From: Gonocerus acuteangulatus
Taxonomy: Eukaryota > Arthropoda > Insecta > Hemiptera > Coreidae
NCBI GenBank assembly: GCA_946811695.1
Contig: OX328130.1
Location: 70,109,973 to 70,173,972 of the forward strand
Reading direction: 5' to 3'
DNA length: 64,000 nt
The position numbers and the translations under genes are program-made. Under the pieces are notes generated by a model, which saw only the letters and a list, made by a program, of their open reading frames with translations, did not search any database and had not been told where the DNA came from. Positions 12,260 to 23,512 of the stretch are shown here, in pieces (positions within the stretch are counted from its first letter, which is position 1; every line of letters begins with the position of its first letter).

Positions 12260-12906
12260 TACGACCATTCACGTCAAGCGAACAGAGAACAAGGCGTGAC
12301 GAAGTTGTGCTTACAAGACTAAGAATCGGACATACACGCCTCACTCACTCACACCTATTTACGAAAGAAGACAAGCCAAGGTGCGAAGCATGCAACGTTC
12401 CTTTGACTGTGAAACACCTACTAACAGACTGCATGAAAAGAAACAACCTACAGGCACCTCATGACCTTAGCGAGCTGTTAGCAGATAGGAACCCATATAT
12501 TGATACCATACTCACATACTTAATGACCACGAATGCATACAACGAAATATAACTGTATTACAAGTAACGCACAATTAAAATCAAAGACAAGATTTCTGAT
12601 CTCAAAATAATTTTAGAGCAATTTGTCTATATTTTTGTGTCTTTGTTTTCTTTAGGTTAGATCCTACTTACTATTTTATAAATTTTTTATTATGATTTCA
12701 ATCATACCATTATTTTATTACTTATTATTTGCTACTTATTTTGTTTTGTATACATAATAAATGTATATATTTCTTTTTGTTATAAATATGAACAATCAAT
12801 GTTAATTATGAATGTAAATTTGAAAGTTTTTCCTTATTATTTTTATTGTTAATTTTCTTTGAGCAGATCACCCCTGTTGCGAAGCTCTTCAAGCAAATTA
12901 AATAAA
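12260..12906 (+). mobile_element. 5'-truncated I-like LINE (LINE C) with 12-bp TSD
   Basis: TAATTGAAATTA occurs immediately before (12248-12259) and after (12907-12918) the element. It holds the C-terminal 96 codons of an ORF2, a roughly 350 bp AT-rich 3' UTR, and a 3' end with CCCCTGTTGCGAAGCTCTTC and a TAAATAAA-type tail. The terminus resembles that of the full-length LINE at 45.8-51.3 kb, so it is a related but distinct subfamily. Confidence 0.8.
12262..12552 (+). pseudogene. LINE C ORF2 C-terminal fragment
   Basis: An open frame RPFTSSEQRTRRDEVVLTRL running through RIGHTRLTHSHL and C-x2-C...VKHLLTDC to the stop at 12552. It aligns by eye with the C-terminus of the 1219-residue ORF2 on the minus strand (RREEVVLCRLRIGHSLLTHS; VKHLLTDC). 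Only the Cys/His end of the polyprotein survives; endonuclease, RT and RNase H are gone through 5' truncation. Confidence 0.85.
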
Positions 12907-12918
12907 TAATTGAAATTA

Positions 12919-13255
12919 AATGTATAAAACCTGGCTAGCTATACGAATCTTACTTACCTCAAAACAATATAAAAAGTACACTATATAACATAAATGACCT
13001 TACATCCAAAGGTTGTCAGGGATCCAAATAAACTCCTCTTGATTTGATTAAACTTCTTTGAAACTTCTTCAAAGCACCAACAATCTAAACCGGCTAGCAG
13101 GAGTATATGTAGCAAACTAACTCACTATATGAGAAAAAAAAGTCCGACTCGCAGGAACTGCATCATCTTAGCGCGGTTCCGTTCTTATCTCTAGACTCAT
13201 TTAAAATGATTAAAATAGAAGATGTTATTATTTTGGGTCCACATTTCTAGAAAGC
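12919..13255. other. No recognisable gene
   Basis: Unassigned AT-rich sequence. At 13138-13185 an AAAAAGTCCGACTCGCAGGA motif resembles the outer end of repeat B and sequences near 58.9 and 61.3 kb. Confidence 0.4.
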
Positions 13256-13560
13256 GTGAAGATTAGATAGTTAGGCGTCGAGGTGATAAGTAAAGATGGA
13301 ATGGTTGGGATTCGGCTAAATAAACCTCAATACGATTTTTGTTAAAAAATCTATATTTAGGACGTTTTGGCTAGTCAGTGGTAGCCTTCGTCAGCAATGA
13401 AAGTGCCGGGAGGTAGAGGAGGACCAAAGTTGAGAGTTCCATCTTTACTCTCAAGAAAGGTGTTATTTACGATCTTACCTGGGTGGGTCCCCGCCCTAGG
13501 AAGGACCCCGCTAGGCATTTGAAAAGCTATATTATCTTGGAAATCCATATCTCTAAGATT
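13256..13560 (-). repeat. PLE terminal fragment with decayed hammerhead
   Basis: Carries the family's outer arm (GATTAGATAGTTAGGCGTCG, GGTTGGGATTCGGCTAAATA) and, on the minus strand at about 13353-13394, CTGACGA plus a stem II hairpin. The GAAAC box has decayed to AAAAC. The adjoining 150 bp resemble PLE 3' sequence. Confidence 0.65.
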
Positions 13561-14297
13561 AAATTGTTTTCCTTAGTTTTCTTAACCGGTTTTATTTTCA
13601 AATACATTATCCAACAATAAGCAATTAAAAATTAACAAGGAATAAAAAACAGACAAAAAGAACAGTTCGAATAAGCGAAATCAATTACTTTAAAGTTTTA
13701 AGCTCTTATTTCTCCGATTGACATCGCCTAATCAAAACTTTCATTAGAACCTTTTTTTTAGAGCATTTAATAAGCTTTCTAATGGTATTCTTCCGTTTAC
13801 CATGATTCTCAACCTTTTTCGAGATATTAAGGAAAGTAAACAAAGTTACTAAAACTTTTTATGTCTGTTAATAAAATATTTTATTCTAACCCTTCCTTAA
13901 CTCCAAACGTAACCAAAATTTCAACATATTAGTTTTGATGAAAGTAGAACATGCAGAAAATGTTTCAACTGAATCCCATGATTCTAAGTACCCAAACCAA
14001 AAACGGTATTCAAAAAATATTTTTCCAATTTTCTCGAAAACGGTTAAAGCTATCGCCTTGAAAATGGTTTCATTCGTTTTCCTAGCCCAGGAATCATATA
14101 AAACGAGTACTTAGAAGCTTATGAACTCAAAAACGTAAGCGTTACGATTTTTTTTGCGCGAATTTCGCCCCAAACGCCATCTTCCAGTAGGCGGATTTTG
14201 CTGGTTAATGAACTTGACCTTTCAAATTGGACGAAGGATTTTTGTACCAAATTTCATCAAAATCGGACCATTCGTCTTCTGTCTAGAGAGCGAACAG

Positions 14298-14384
<87 letters not shown>

Positions 14385-14641
14385 AATTTGAACCACCGTT
14401 ATTTTCGGTCTCTAGGGGTTCTGAAACGCGAAATTTTCTAGTCGGCACTTCCGGATTGTTTCATTGTATCAACCCTATAAGCGGGGTTCCTCCCTATGGG
14501 GGAGGGAGGAACCGCGCTAAAAATAACTGACGATCTCCCGATGTCCCGGGTTGATGTTAGATTAAGGAAGTTTTTGTTAAGTAAGCCTTTTATATTACTA
14601 AGAAGTAGTAAGATATTTCTTGATGGTAGTTGCCATATCAC
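13561..14641. other. Unassigned sequence, then a (TA)n-containing dispersed repeat
   Basis: 13561-14150 shows nothing recognisable. 14150-14470 has module-like sequence (CGGACCATTCGTC, two (TA)n arrays at 14300-14384, GGCACTTCCGGATTG) that recurs in part at 28300-28350 and 28740-28830, so it is another dispersed repeat related to family C. Confidence 0.45.
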
Positions 14642-14642
14642 T

Positions 14643-14706
<64 letters not shown>

Positions 14707-15120
14707 TTGTCTGTCTGTTTTTTTTTGTTTGTTTGTTCCTTATGACACACCGTTTGACCGATTTTGATCAAACTTTGGCACACAGGTAGGTCTTGATACG
14801 AGAAATCTTTTAGGCTAAGTCAAAATAGTCAAATTTCGAAATTTGGTCAAAAGGTCAAAAGTTTTGTTCAAGAAAAATTGGCTACACTGAACCATTCAGA
14901 TTGTGACGGCCATTTTGAATCGACAGCAGGCTCTGTTACTGGCCTCTGTCGGCTGTTAGATGAAGTGCTGTCATGCTGGCCTCTGCCGGTATCATTATGA
15001 ACTAATACAAATTCACATCGTTCGACCGATTTTCGTAACTGGGTATAAACAAGGTATCGAGTAGATCTTGAAACGGGGAGACTCATAGACCAGTAGCATG
15101 GCACCCTGGGTAACAGCTAG
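14642..15120 (+). repeat. Dispersed repeat family C, copy 3
   Basis: (TA)n at 14645-14702, then TCACTTGTCTGTCTG, the CCGATTTTGATCAAAC module and a CTGGGTAACAGCTAG end followed by T. The terminal CTG/CAG pair replaces the GCCG/CGGC pair of copy 2, so the small hairpin beside CTAG is kept although its sequence differs. Confidence 0.6.
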
Positions 15121-15141
15121 TGGGGTCTTTTTGCGAAGACC

Positions 15142-15863
15142 ACATCCAGTTACTTTTGAAGTAGCAGTAGTGTATCAGTGATTCAGCGCATGCGCATAAC
15201 TCCTTTGCCTTCCTATTGAAGGATTCCGATGACCAATTGCTTTGGTTCTTGCTGGGAGTAAAGTAACCTTCAACAGTGAATTAGCTTTTGTGTATGAAAA
15301 AGCTCTGTTTATGTTAGTGAGAAAAATGAGTCTTTTAGAATTAGTTCGCGATGTTCGTGAGAAAGAAAAAGGGATTGGTTTCTTACGAAAAATTAATGGA
15401 ATCCTATTAATTTTAGCGAGTTGGATAGACTAGAGTCGGTAAAATTAATGTAATTCTATTAATTGCGAGTTGGATTTGACTAGGGTTTTGATATCTTCTT
15501 GAGCGAGCAGAAACGCATAGCATGTAATACCTAATAAATGTAAAATATCCAAAAAAGAGAGAGAAAACGATTAAAATATGTTTGTACACAAATGACGTTG
15601 TTTGTTATCCTTCATAACCTGCAAAACAGTCAACTTTAATGCTTAATAACTTATTTCATAGTTGAGAGAATTGATTTTGATCATATTAACCTTTTTATTA
15701 ATAAATATTGCTTGCCATTATCTAATATGAATTATAACCGTAGATAACGAGTCAAGAAGTAGTAGATAACCAGCAAAGAACCTATAAGCTAATCAGTAAG
15801 CTTATCAGCGAGTACGAGTAACTGTTATAAATCACTACTGCTACTTCAAAAGTAACTGGATGT
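15142..15863. mobile_element. TIR element (31-bp TIRs) containing a family D fragment
   Basis: 15142-15172 is the perfect inverted complement of 15833-15863 (starts ACATCCAGTTACTTTTGAAG). The interior (about 15390-15690) matches the family D repeat at 51.7-52.9 kb (TTTTAGCGAGTTGGAT; GAGCGAGC.GAAACGCATAGCA). No coding was seen. Class unknown. Confidence 0.6.
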
Positions 15864-16059
15864 TCAACTTCAAAAGTAACGACCGTTGTCGTTAGGATCG
15901 ATAAAGATTTGAATAAATCTTTCAAAAATTCAATTGCAATATTCTTGCTTTTCAATTATTCTATATCTTTAACGGTTTCCTCGATGATTCAATTGTTGTC
16001 CGTATTTATTTTGCGGCAGACCCTGGAGCACAATATGATTTTTGTTTTAAAAAAATCTA

Positions 16060-16107
16060 TATTTCGGACGTTTCGGCTTCTCATTGGTAGCCTTCGTCAG
16101 CTAAAAT
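16060..16107 (-). ncRNA. Hammerhead-ribozyme-like motif, intact core
   Basis: Minus strand: CTGACGA, a hairpin based on GGCT/AGCC, GAAAC, GTC. It lies downstream of, and in the same sense as, the PLE coding remnant, which is where family members carry it. Confidence 0.68.
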
Positions 16108-16379
16108 GACAAGAAAAACAGAAATTAATACAAAAAAAAAAAAAAAAAGATTATAATTGAGATAAGTAACAGAACTATAAATACACTTAACTTATTATAA
16201 AAGAACAATTTGGTCTAAAATTCTTAGAGTGAGTAGAATGAAAATCAGAAGAAACATAACAAAAAAAAAAAAAAGAAGAAAAAAGGCTATTATATTGAAG
16301 TTTATATAAGTATATAGATATATAGGTGATAATAGTAACATAAATTAATTATAACAAACAAATAAGATACTACATACCT

Positions 16380-16850
16380 ATGGAAATGCCTGGGGGCAGA
16401 GGAAGACCAATGTTGACAGTTAAGTAACCATTGTGGAAGTGTCTAAGAAAAAAGGAATCTACTAGGGTAAATGAAACGGAAACAAACCAGGTGGTGGGAG
16501 GTCGGTAGGGATCAAAGGCCTGTTTATGACATTTTATGACAGGAAAGGAGAGAAAGGTGTTAATGGAAGGATACACAAGGGGCATGGGAAAATACTGGGA
16601 GGTCGGGAGAGTTTTTGAAAAATATTAGCGTACATAGGAGAAATTCCTTGTTTGTCAGTTTTGTAGTTTATATTGTTTTTGTTTAGGTTTATGTGTACAC
16701 ATTCGGAGATCTGTATTCTTTTTTTGTTTCGTTCTTTAGAAAGAATTACCGTGTCGTCGAAGTTAAAAGAGTGTTTTTGCGTAATGGCGTGTTTAGCAAG
16801 TGCAGATTTTTCTATTTCATTGTTAGTGATGGTTTGTTTATGTTGTGTAA
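16380..16850 (-). pseudogene. PLE protein C-terminus (end of GIY-YIG endonuclease region)
   Basis: On the minus strand from about 16850 an open frame encodes NNEIEKSALAKHAITQKHSF, then NFDDT, KERNKKRIQISECVHI, NLNKNNINYKTD and SPMYANIF. The SALAKH...H...F pattern, followed by a basic (K)RxxQISE helix and an N-K-rich tail, is what follows the GIY-YIG domain in Penelope-like proteins. The RT and the GIY-YIG core are not present. Downstream frame breaks mark it as a remnant. Confidence 0.7.
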
Positions 16851-16860
16851 GACGTGAGTG

Positions 16861-16910
16861 AATTTTAGCTGACGAAGGCTACCAATGAGTAGCCGAAACG
16901 TCCAAAATAT
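16861..16910 (+). ncRNA. Hammerhead-ribozyme-like motif, plus strand partner
   Basis: CTGACGA at 16869-16875, stem II GGCTAC/GTAGCC around CAATGA, then GAAACGTCC. Core intact. It is antisense to the adjacent PLE remnant and forms the inverted partner of the motif at 16060-16107. Confidence 0.7.
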
Positions 16911-17013
16911 AGATTTTTTTAAACATAAATCATATTGAGGTTTCTTTAGCCGAATTCCAACCATTTCATCTTTACTTATCACCTCGACGGCTAACTATCT
17001 AATCATCATAAGA

Positions 17014-18384
17014 CACAAGGTTCGCATGTGGTTCCCCATGGATAGTTTTCCTGTTCAGATGATTATTGCGCATGTAGAAGCTTTCGTCAAGTGGAGAAGA
17101 AGTGGTTAGATTCCATCTCTGTACGGACACGTTCCTCATTTTCAGGTGTTGGTATGCGTTTGTTGCGACCTACTGGTTTCTTGATTTCTTATTGCCGAGC
17201 AGGACCAGGCCGGTGCAGATTTACGTAGTTGCGTCACAATGTAAGCTTCGTTTGACAACGCATCCATGTGGTACTGATTTGTTAACCATGTGGCTGTATA
17301 ATCATGTCTGATTCATGCGCGTGAGTATTTTATGTTCAACAGGAATGCCAACCTAAATTGGAAAACAGTATTTACGCAACCCTATTCTGTATATGTACCG
17401 CAAACAAACATCTACTGAATGCGTAGAAATAAGCGTAAGACAAAACTACGTAACATAAATTAAATACTGGTTGTTTCAAAATGAAAATGAAAATTAAACT
17501 CGAACAGTTTTACTTAAAAGCTTACAACTATTCTCTGAACTCTAACATACGTTGATCAGTGTCACCGAAGTAAGTGTTGCTTCAGCTTCTTCAATCTTGC
17601 TTCTTAAATAGAAGGGGTCACCTGGTTGCGTGAGGACTCACATGCACATAAACGTTTATTAGAATTTTTTACAAAAAGGTGGAAACCACACCACTTCAGG
17701 TGAAAAGACAGAGGATTCCATGCATAATTATCTTTCTGATCACCATGCACCATCTTTACGACTAGCGCTTTCTATCGGATAGCAGAGAAGATTGCGTGTA
17801 CTTGTGTACTGGTGCCAACAAACTAAACTATCTAAGTTGGTCTTTAATTTGACGTATCATTTATAACAAAGTTTTATGTCATAAATATTATAAACCCTGA
17901 TATTTTGAAACGCACTACGAAAAACAGAATAAAGTTAACAGATTGAAACAAAGTAAAAAGTACTATAGCACACAGCTGTCGGAAATCGGATGTGAAGTGG
18001 TTCTAATGAGACCCGAGAAGCTATGGAACCCTCGTAACCACCTGTCTAATCTCTTCTGGTGCTTCTTTCTTATTCTGTCCACGCTGGAGTGGTTCTTTTA
18101 GCAAATTATATCTTTTAAAAGATTCCTTTTATCTTTTCAAAGAGCGGAGAACAAAACAGACGAACTTTGGATAAATAAATTTACCTACTTATCGCTTTCA
18201 AAACCTCAAGTATCAAAGCAATCGAAGAAAGTAGCTTTTGAGATTAGTCTACACTGTATTCAATATATATATATACATATAAATATATATGTAGCTGACT
18301 AAATGTAGAGAAGCTGAATACAGCGTCCATGGCGCTCCTAGTGGTGGAGGTTACAATCAATGCTGGTGTGGCGGCAATTCGATT
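17014..18384. other. No recognisable gene
   Basis: 1.4 kb with no long open frame, splice-framed exon or repeat end that I could identify; a short (TA)n lies at 18264-18290. Confidence 0.4.
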
Positions 18385-19556
<1,172 letters not shown>

Positions 19557-19983
19557 AATAATACAGATTAAGCCCCGCATTCCCATGAACCGATTTAGTT
19601 CATTTTTATAAAACTTCTTTCTCATTAGATACCCACGAGGTATACCGAATTTCGAAACAATTCAACAGAAATTACGACCGGAGCAACTTGGTAATTTGGT
19701 TCTGGAGTAAACCCCCCCCCCCTCCTCCTAATGAGCCGATTTAGTTTATCTTTACAACGTATTTTTCTCTTTAGATGACCACAACGAATACAGACTTTCG
19801 TTTCAATATAACAAAAACTACGGCTGGTATAGTCAAATTAGTGTTTTGGGTCCAGGGTAAATCCCCCTCCCGGTGGTTCGATATTGGTGGTTAACGAACT
19901 CGTTCAATCGTTTGCTAAGAGAACGCTATATACCAAGTTTCGTGGCGAAAAAACAAAAAATGTAGCAGCTATTGTGTTAACAG

Positions 19984-20057
<74 letters not shown>

Positions 20058-20757
20058 CATATAAATTTTAACGTTGGTCATTTTCGGTGTCTACTAGGTA
20101 GGATCGATTTGAAGACATTTTTCAAAAATTCCGTCATGAGTGCAACCTACTTTTCTTCGAAGGAAAGCAGGGATCGAAACAGTTATTTTTTTATCGAAAA
20201 AGTTAAAATTTAACTGTTAAAAAAAACTTTTATTTTATAAGTTAAAAAATAACAGTTAATTAAAATTATTTAAAAGTTTTAAGAGTAAAAGTGATTTAGG
20301 AGCCTCTAAATTAGATAAATGAAAATAAAAGTTTAAAGAAATACTTTTATTTTTTTAATGTGAAATAAAAGTTTTAAGTTTGCAAAGTTTTAATCAAGAA
20401 TTTTAGGGTTGAATAAGATAAAAATAGGTGAAATGTTCTTTGTTTAAAAATTTATTTTTGTTTATTTACTGAAATATATTCGTTGATACAAAACAAAAAA
20501 TAAACATTAGTAGCTTTAATTTATTCTTTAAACTTGTTGCTATTAAATATTTTAATAACAATTATTTTAAAACTTTTATTTTTTAAGTTGAAAAATAACA
20601 GTGAACGAAAAACCATTTTTTTAAAATCATTTTAAACCTAAAAAGTTTTTTTATAACTTTTACTTTTTCAAAATGAAAATAAAAGTAAAAGTTTAATAAA
20701 TACTTTTATGAAAGAAAAGTTAACAATTATTTTCGACCTCTGGAGGAAAGTGCTAAT
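19557..20757 (+). repeat. Family B, copy 4, head-to-tail with copy 3 and split by a MITE
   Basis: Follows copy 3 directly but lacks its first ~340 bp. It has two modules, a (CA)n(TA)n array at about 19984-20054 and the family 3' end. The terminal hairpin is interrupted after CTTCGAAGGAAAG at 20167 and resumes with GAGGAAAGTGCTAA at 20743. Confidence 0.75.
20168..20742. mobile_element. hAT-like MITE inserted in family B
   Basis: Starts CAGGGATCGAAA and ends with a match to its inverted complement (TTTCGACCTCTG). The flanking 8 bp are AAGGAAAG and GAGGAAAG, one mismatch, consistent with a hAT 8-bp TSD. The interior is very AT-rich and repeats AAGTTAAAA/TTTTAACTT-type words. No coding. Confidence 0.68.
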
Positions 20758-20763
20758 AATACT

Positions 20764-21600
20764 ACAGACGCGCCTTAGATTCATAAGCGGGAGATGGGTT
20801 CGATCCCCACCGGCGCACAGTGGTCAAAAACCGCCCAAATGCGCTCAAAACTCAATAACATGTGATATTGTTGATTTAGAAACGTGAAATTAAATATTTC
20901 AAGTAGGACACGATTTTTCACTCGGATCACTTCAGACATTTTTTGCAGTCAACACTGACTTGAGTACTGCAAAATAAAAATCCATCTTCGATTTGATTCG
21001 AATGTTTACATAGGGATAACGCGCGTCTGTCTTACCGAGTTCGTTCACGTCTAGCACCGAAATAGGCAAATTTATGCAGCCAATTTCGGTCTGGGCTCTT
21101 TCTATACATGTCCACGGAAAATGTAAGCCCAAAATTAGAGAGACGCAAAAAGTATAAGACAAAACGAAATTTGATACGTGTAATTTTTCTACTTTTTAAG
21201 TATCCCCGTCCACGTCGACGATTCTAAAAATAAAAAAATATTTTTTTTAGCCTTCGAACATCCCATTAAAACAAGAAAAAAAATGCGTCAACCTTATTGG
21301 TCTGAACAAGTAGAGTTGCAGGAACGATTTTGGTACATGAGGATTTGGGAATTTTCTTCGTTTCTTGTACTTCAATGATTAACCACCGTCCTGCAATCAA
21401 CGGTGGGGGCCTAAAACTCAAGAAATGACACTCTCGGGGGGTCATTAACATATATTTAAGGCCAAAATGTTCGGAGAAAATACTTCAAAAAATCAAGTTT
21501 TGAGCGCTTTTTGACTATCCTCGCTGCACCCTGGATGTCGGCTCTAATGGCCCAGATTTTTTCGATGCGCCGTTAAAAAAAAAAAAAAAAAAAAAAAAAT
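20764..21600 (+). repeat. SINE family S1 copy interrupted by an insertion
   Basis: 20766-20818 is the tRNA-like middle (GCGCCTTAGATTCATAAGCG, GGTTCGATCC). 21525-21600 is the S1 3' end (CTCGCTGCACCCTGGATGTC, GATGCGCCGTT, A tail). Between them about 700 bp are bounded by the inverted words GCGCTCAAAACT (near 20840) and AGTTTTGAGCGC (near 21502), suggesting a TIR element landed in the SINE. A few SINE bases are missing at the junction. Confidence 0.6.
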
Positions 21601-22203
21601 ACTACAGACAAGAAACTGTAATCCTATTTTGGTCCCTCACCTCTCAAAATGTCCGCAGATGTTGGTATTAGATGGCAAATCATTCTTTATCTTTTTCGTG
21701 TTTTTTTTTTTTTTTTTTTATAAATAAAGGAATATATGTCACAAAAAAAAAAGGAAATTTAACGGAACATCTTTAGAAGTTCTGATGTCATAATGAACAG
21801 ATGGTGCTGATGACTCAAAATTCTCATGCAATCCGGAGATAAAGGGAATTACTCCTAATGGAGAACTTGGAACAATTACCAAGATGTTTAACTCTTTTCA
21901 AACTCTTCTATTTACTGGAGATTATCTTATTAAAACTTCTTTCATCGGGGGTTCCTTATCTGCGGGTTGATTACTTTTAAAGAAAAATTACCGGATAATA
22001 GCTGGATCAAGTCTGACATCTCAATCCTTTTTAAAAAGTAATAACTCTGATGCAAGCACGCAAAGTAAACTAAGAACGAGGTGCATCGTAGATAAATTAT
22101 ATCATTTGTTTATGAATTTATTTGATTCAGGTAGTAATGATAAGATAAAAATTATATATGTGAAAATACACATAAACAATAAGATTATTGAAAAAGGGAC
22201 AAA
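21601..22203. other. No recognisable gene
   Basis: Contains a T-rich block at about 21700-21720 and an A-rich one at 21743; otherwise unassigned. Confidence 0.4.
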
Positions 22204-22555
22204 CAACGAGCTATAATATTAAAACATAGAAGGGCCAACACTGCTGCTTACAGCGCCTCCAACTGAAACTTGAAGAACTACAGGCGGCCATGACAGAAAT
22301 GGGCAGCCGCTTGTTAAGGTTATGTTTTCATTGGTTTTAGGTGTATTTAAATTCGCATTCTACAGTTCAAAAGCAACTTGTGCCTTTTTTCTGCGTTTAT
22401 CTGTTGATTTATACATTAGTAGCTATTTGGATAACCGTTGATTTTTCTAAAGTACTAAAATTAAAGTAAAATTTGCCCTTAACTGTCATGGCTGCCTACT
22501 GTCACAGATTCTATGACTCCATAACCTTTCTATGTTTTAATATTATAGTTCGTTG
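22204..22555. mobile_element. 352-bp MITE with ~28-bp TIRs
   Basis: 22204-22231 (CAACGAGCTATAATATTAAA...) is the inverted complement of 22528-22555 with one difference. No open frame. No convincing TSD was seen, so the superfamily is unassigned. Confidence 0.65.
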
Positions 22556-22689
22556 GAGACAGCACTGTCTGTGCCACATGGATGAAGGCTCCAATGGTAA
22601 TTAAATAGCTTCTCTTCTTTACTACCTTTCAAAGTTACAATTCGTCAAATCCTTGGGAGTAGCATAAGTTAATTATTTGGGTGTTACAA

Positions 22690-22840
22690 TTGCCCTGTCT
22701 AAAAGCACTAGCCTAATAGGCTAACGCCTCACATTCACAGAGTACATGCTGTGAGGTTTCCTCTTCCTCGAGGCAGAAGGGTCCTATATTAGTCCCATGT
22801 TACATAGGTACTTATATAGCGGTCCATTTAGTCTGAAGAG
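22690..22840 (-). pseudogene. LINE ORF2 C-terminal remnant
   Basis: Minus strand: GLFRLNGPLYKYLCNMGLI, then a stop and a +1 shift to FCLEEEETSQHVLCECEALA. This matches the TGH-(F)RLN...C...EEE(T)-x-H-x-L-C-E-C ending of R1/Jockey-group LINEs. The hAT element at 22945 was inserted just upstream in the same old copy. Confidence 0.6.
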
Positions 22841-23512
22841 TCCACTATTTTTGTTATTGTACCTTTAATGCTGGATATATTCGGTTTAGTTTTTCGCTAA
22901 GCAGAGATGAGCAACGATTAAGTCTTCACGCTGTGTATGATGACTAGAGCCCGGAAGTTAGGCAAAATGCCTTTTTTTATCTGAATGGATATATTGAAGA
23001 ATCAGATAGAAATAAATATGTTTCAATGCATTTAGGAAGTGTAAAGACAATTTTTATTTTGCCTATTTTAAGATTTAAAGCCTTTTTTTGCCTTTTTTAC
23101 TATTTTTTTCTGGGATTTAAACATTTTAAAAAGCACCGTTCATCGAAGACAAAAAAGTTTGCACAAGTTAAATTACATATATCCGTCACAAATATCTATT
23201 CGAGAGCTCATTTTCCCAACCCATGGATTTAACCTCTATAAATAACAGATCCTTCCTTAGTAGAAGGAATGATGAAGCATAATGAATACCAGGATAGAGA
23301 CAGGATGAGAGAAGTACGTCACTTCTTCTTCCTCACACCCCTTTTGCTGTGACGATGGTTAGTTAACTGGTTCTCCGGATTTCGAAATATTAAGATATTG
23401 CAGAGGAAGGGAGGAAATAACTTCCCTCTAACAGGACAATTATAAAATAAGCTGTTAGTCTACTGTTGAACTTCTTAAAGACAGCTCGTGTGTTCGTTCT
23501 CACTTATTTATC

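Larger units (their letters stand above)
16020..17013 (-). mobile_element. PLE fragment with inverted hammerhead-bearing ends
   Basis: Both ends carry the same terminal sequence in opposite orientation (AATCTATATTTCGGACGTTT at the left; the complementary arm plus CACCTCGACGGCTAACTATC at the right). Between them, on the minus strand, is a remnant of the PLE protein C-terminus. The truncated 5' end of the coding part abuts the inverted terminal copy at 16861. Confidence 0.72.
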
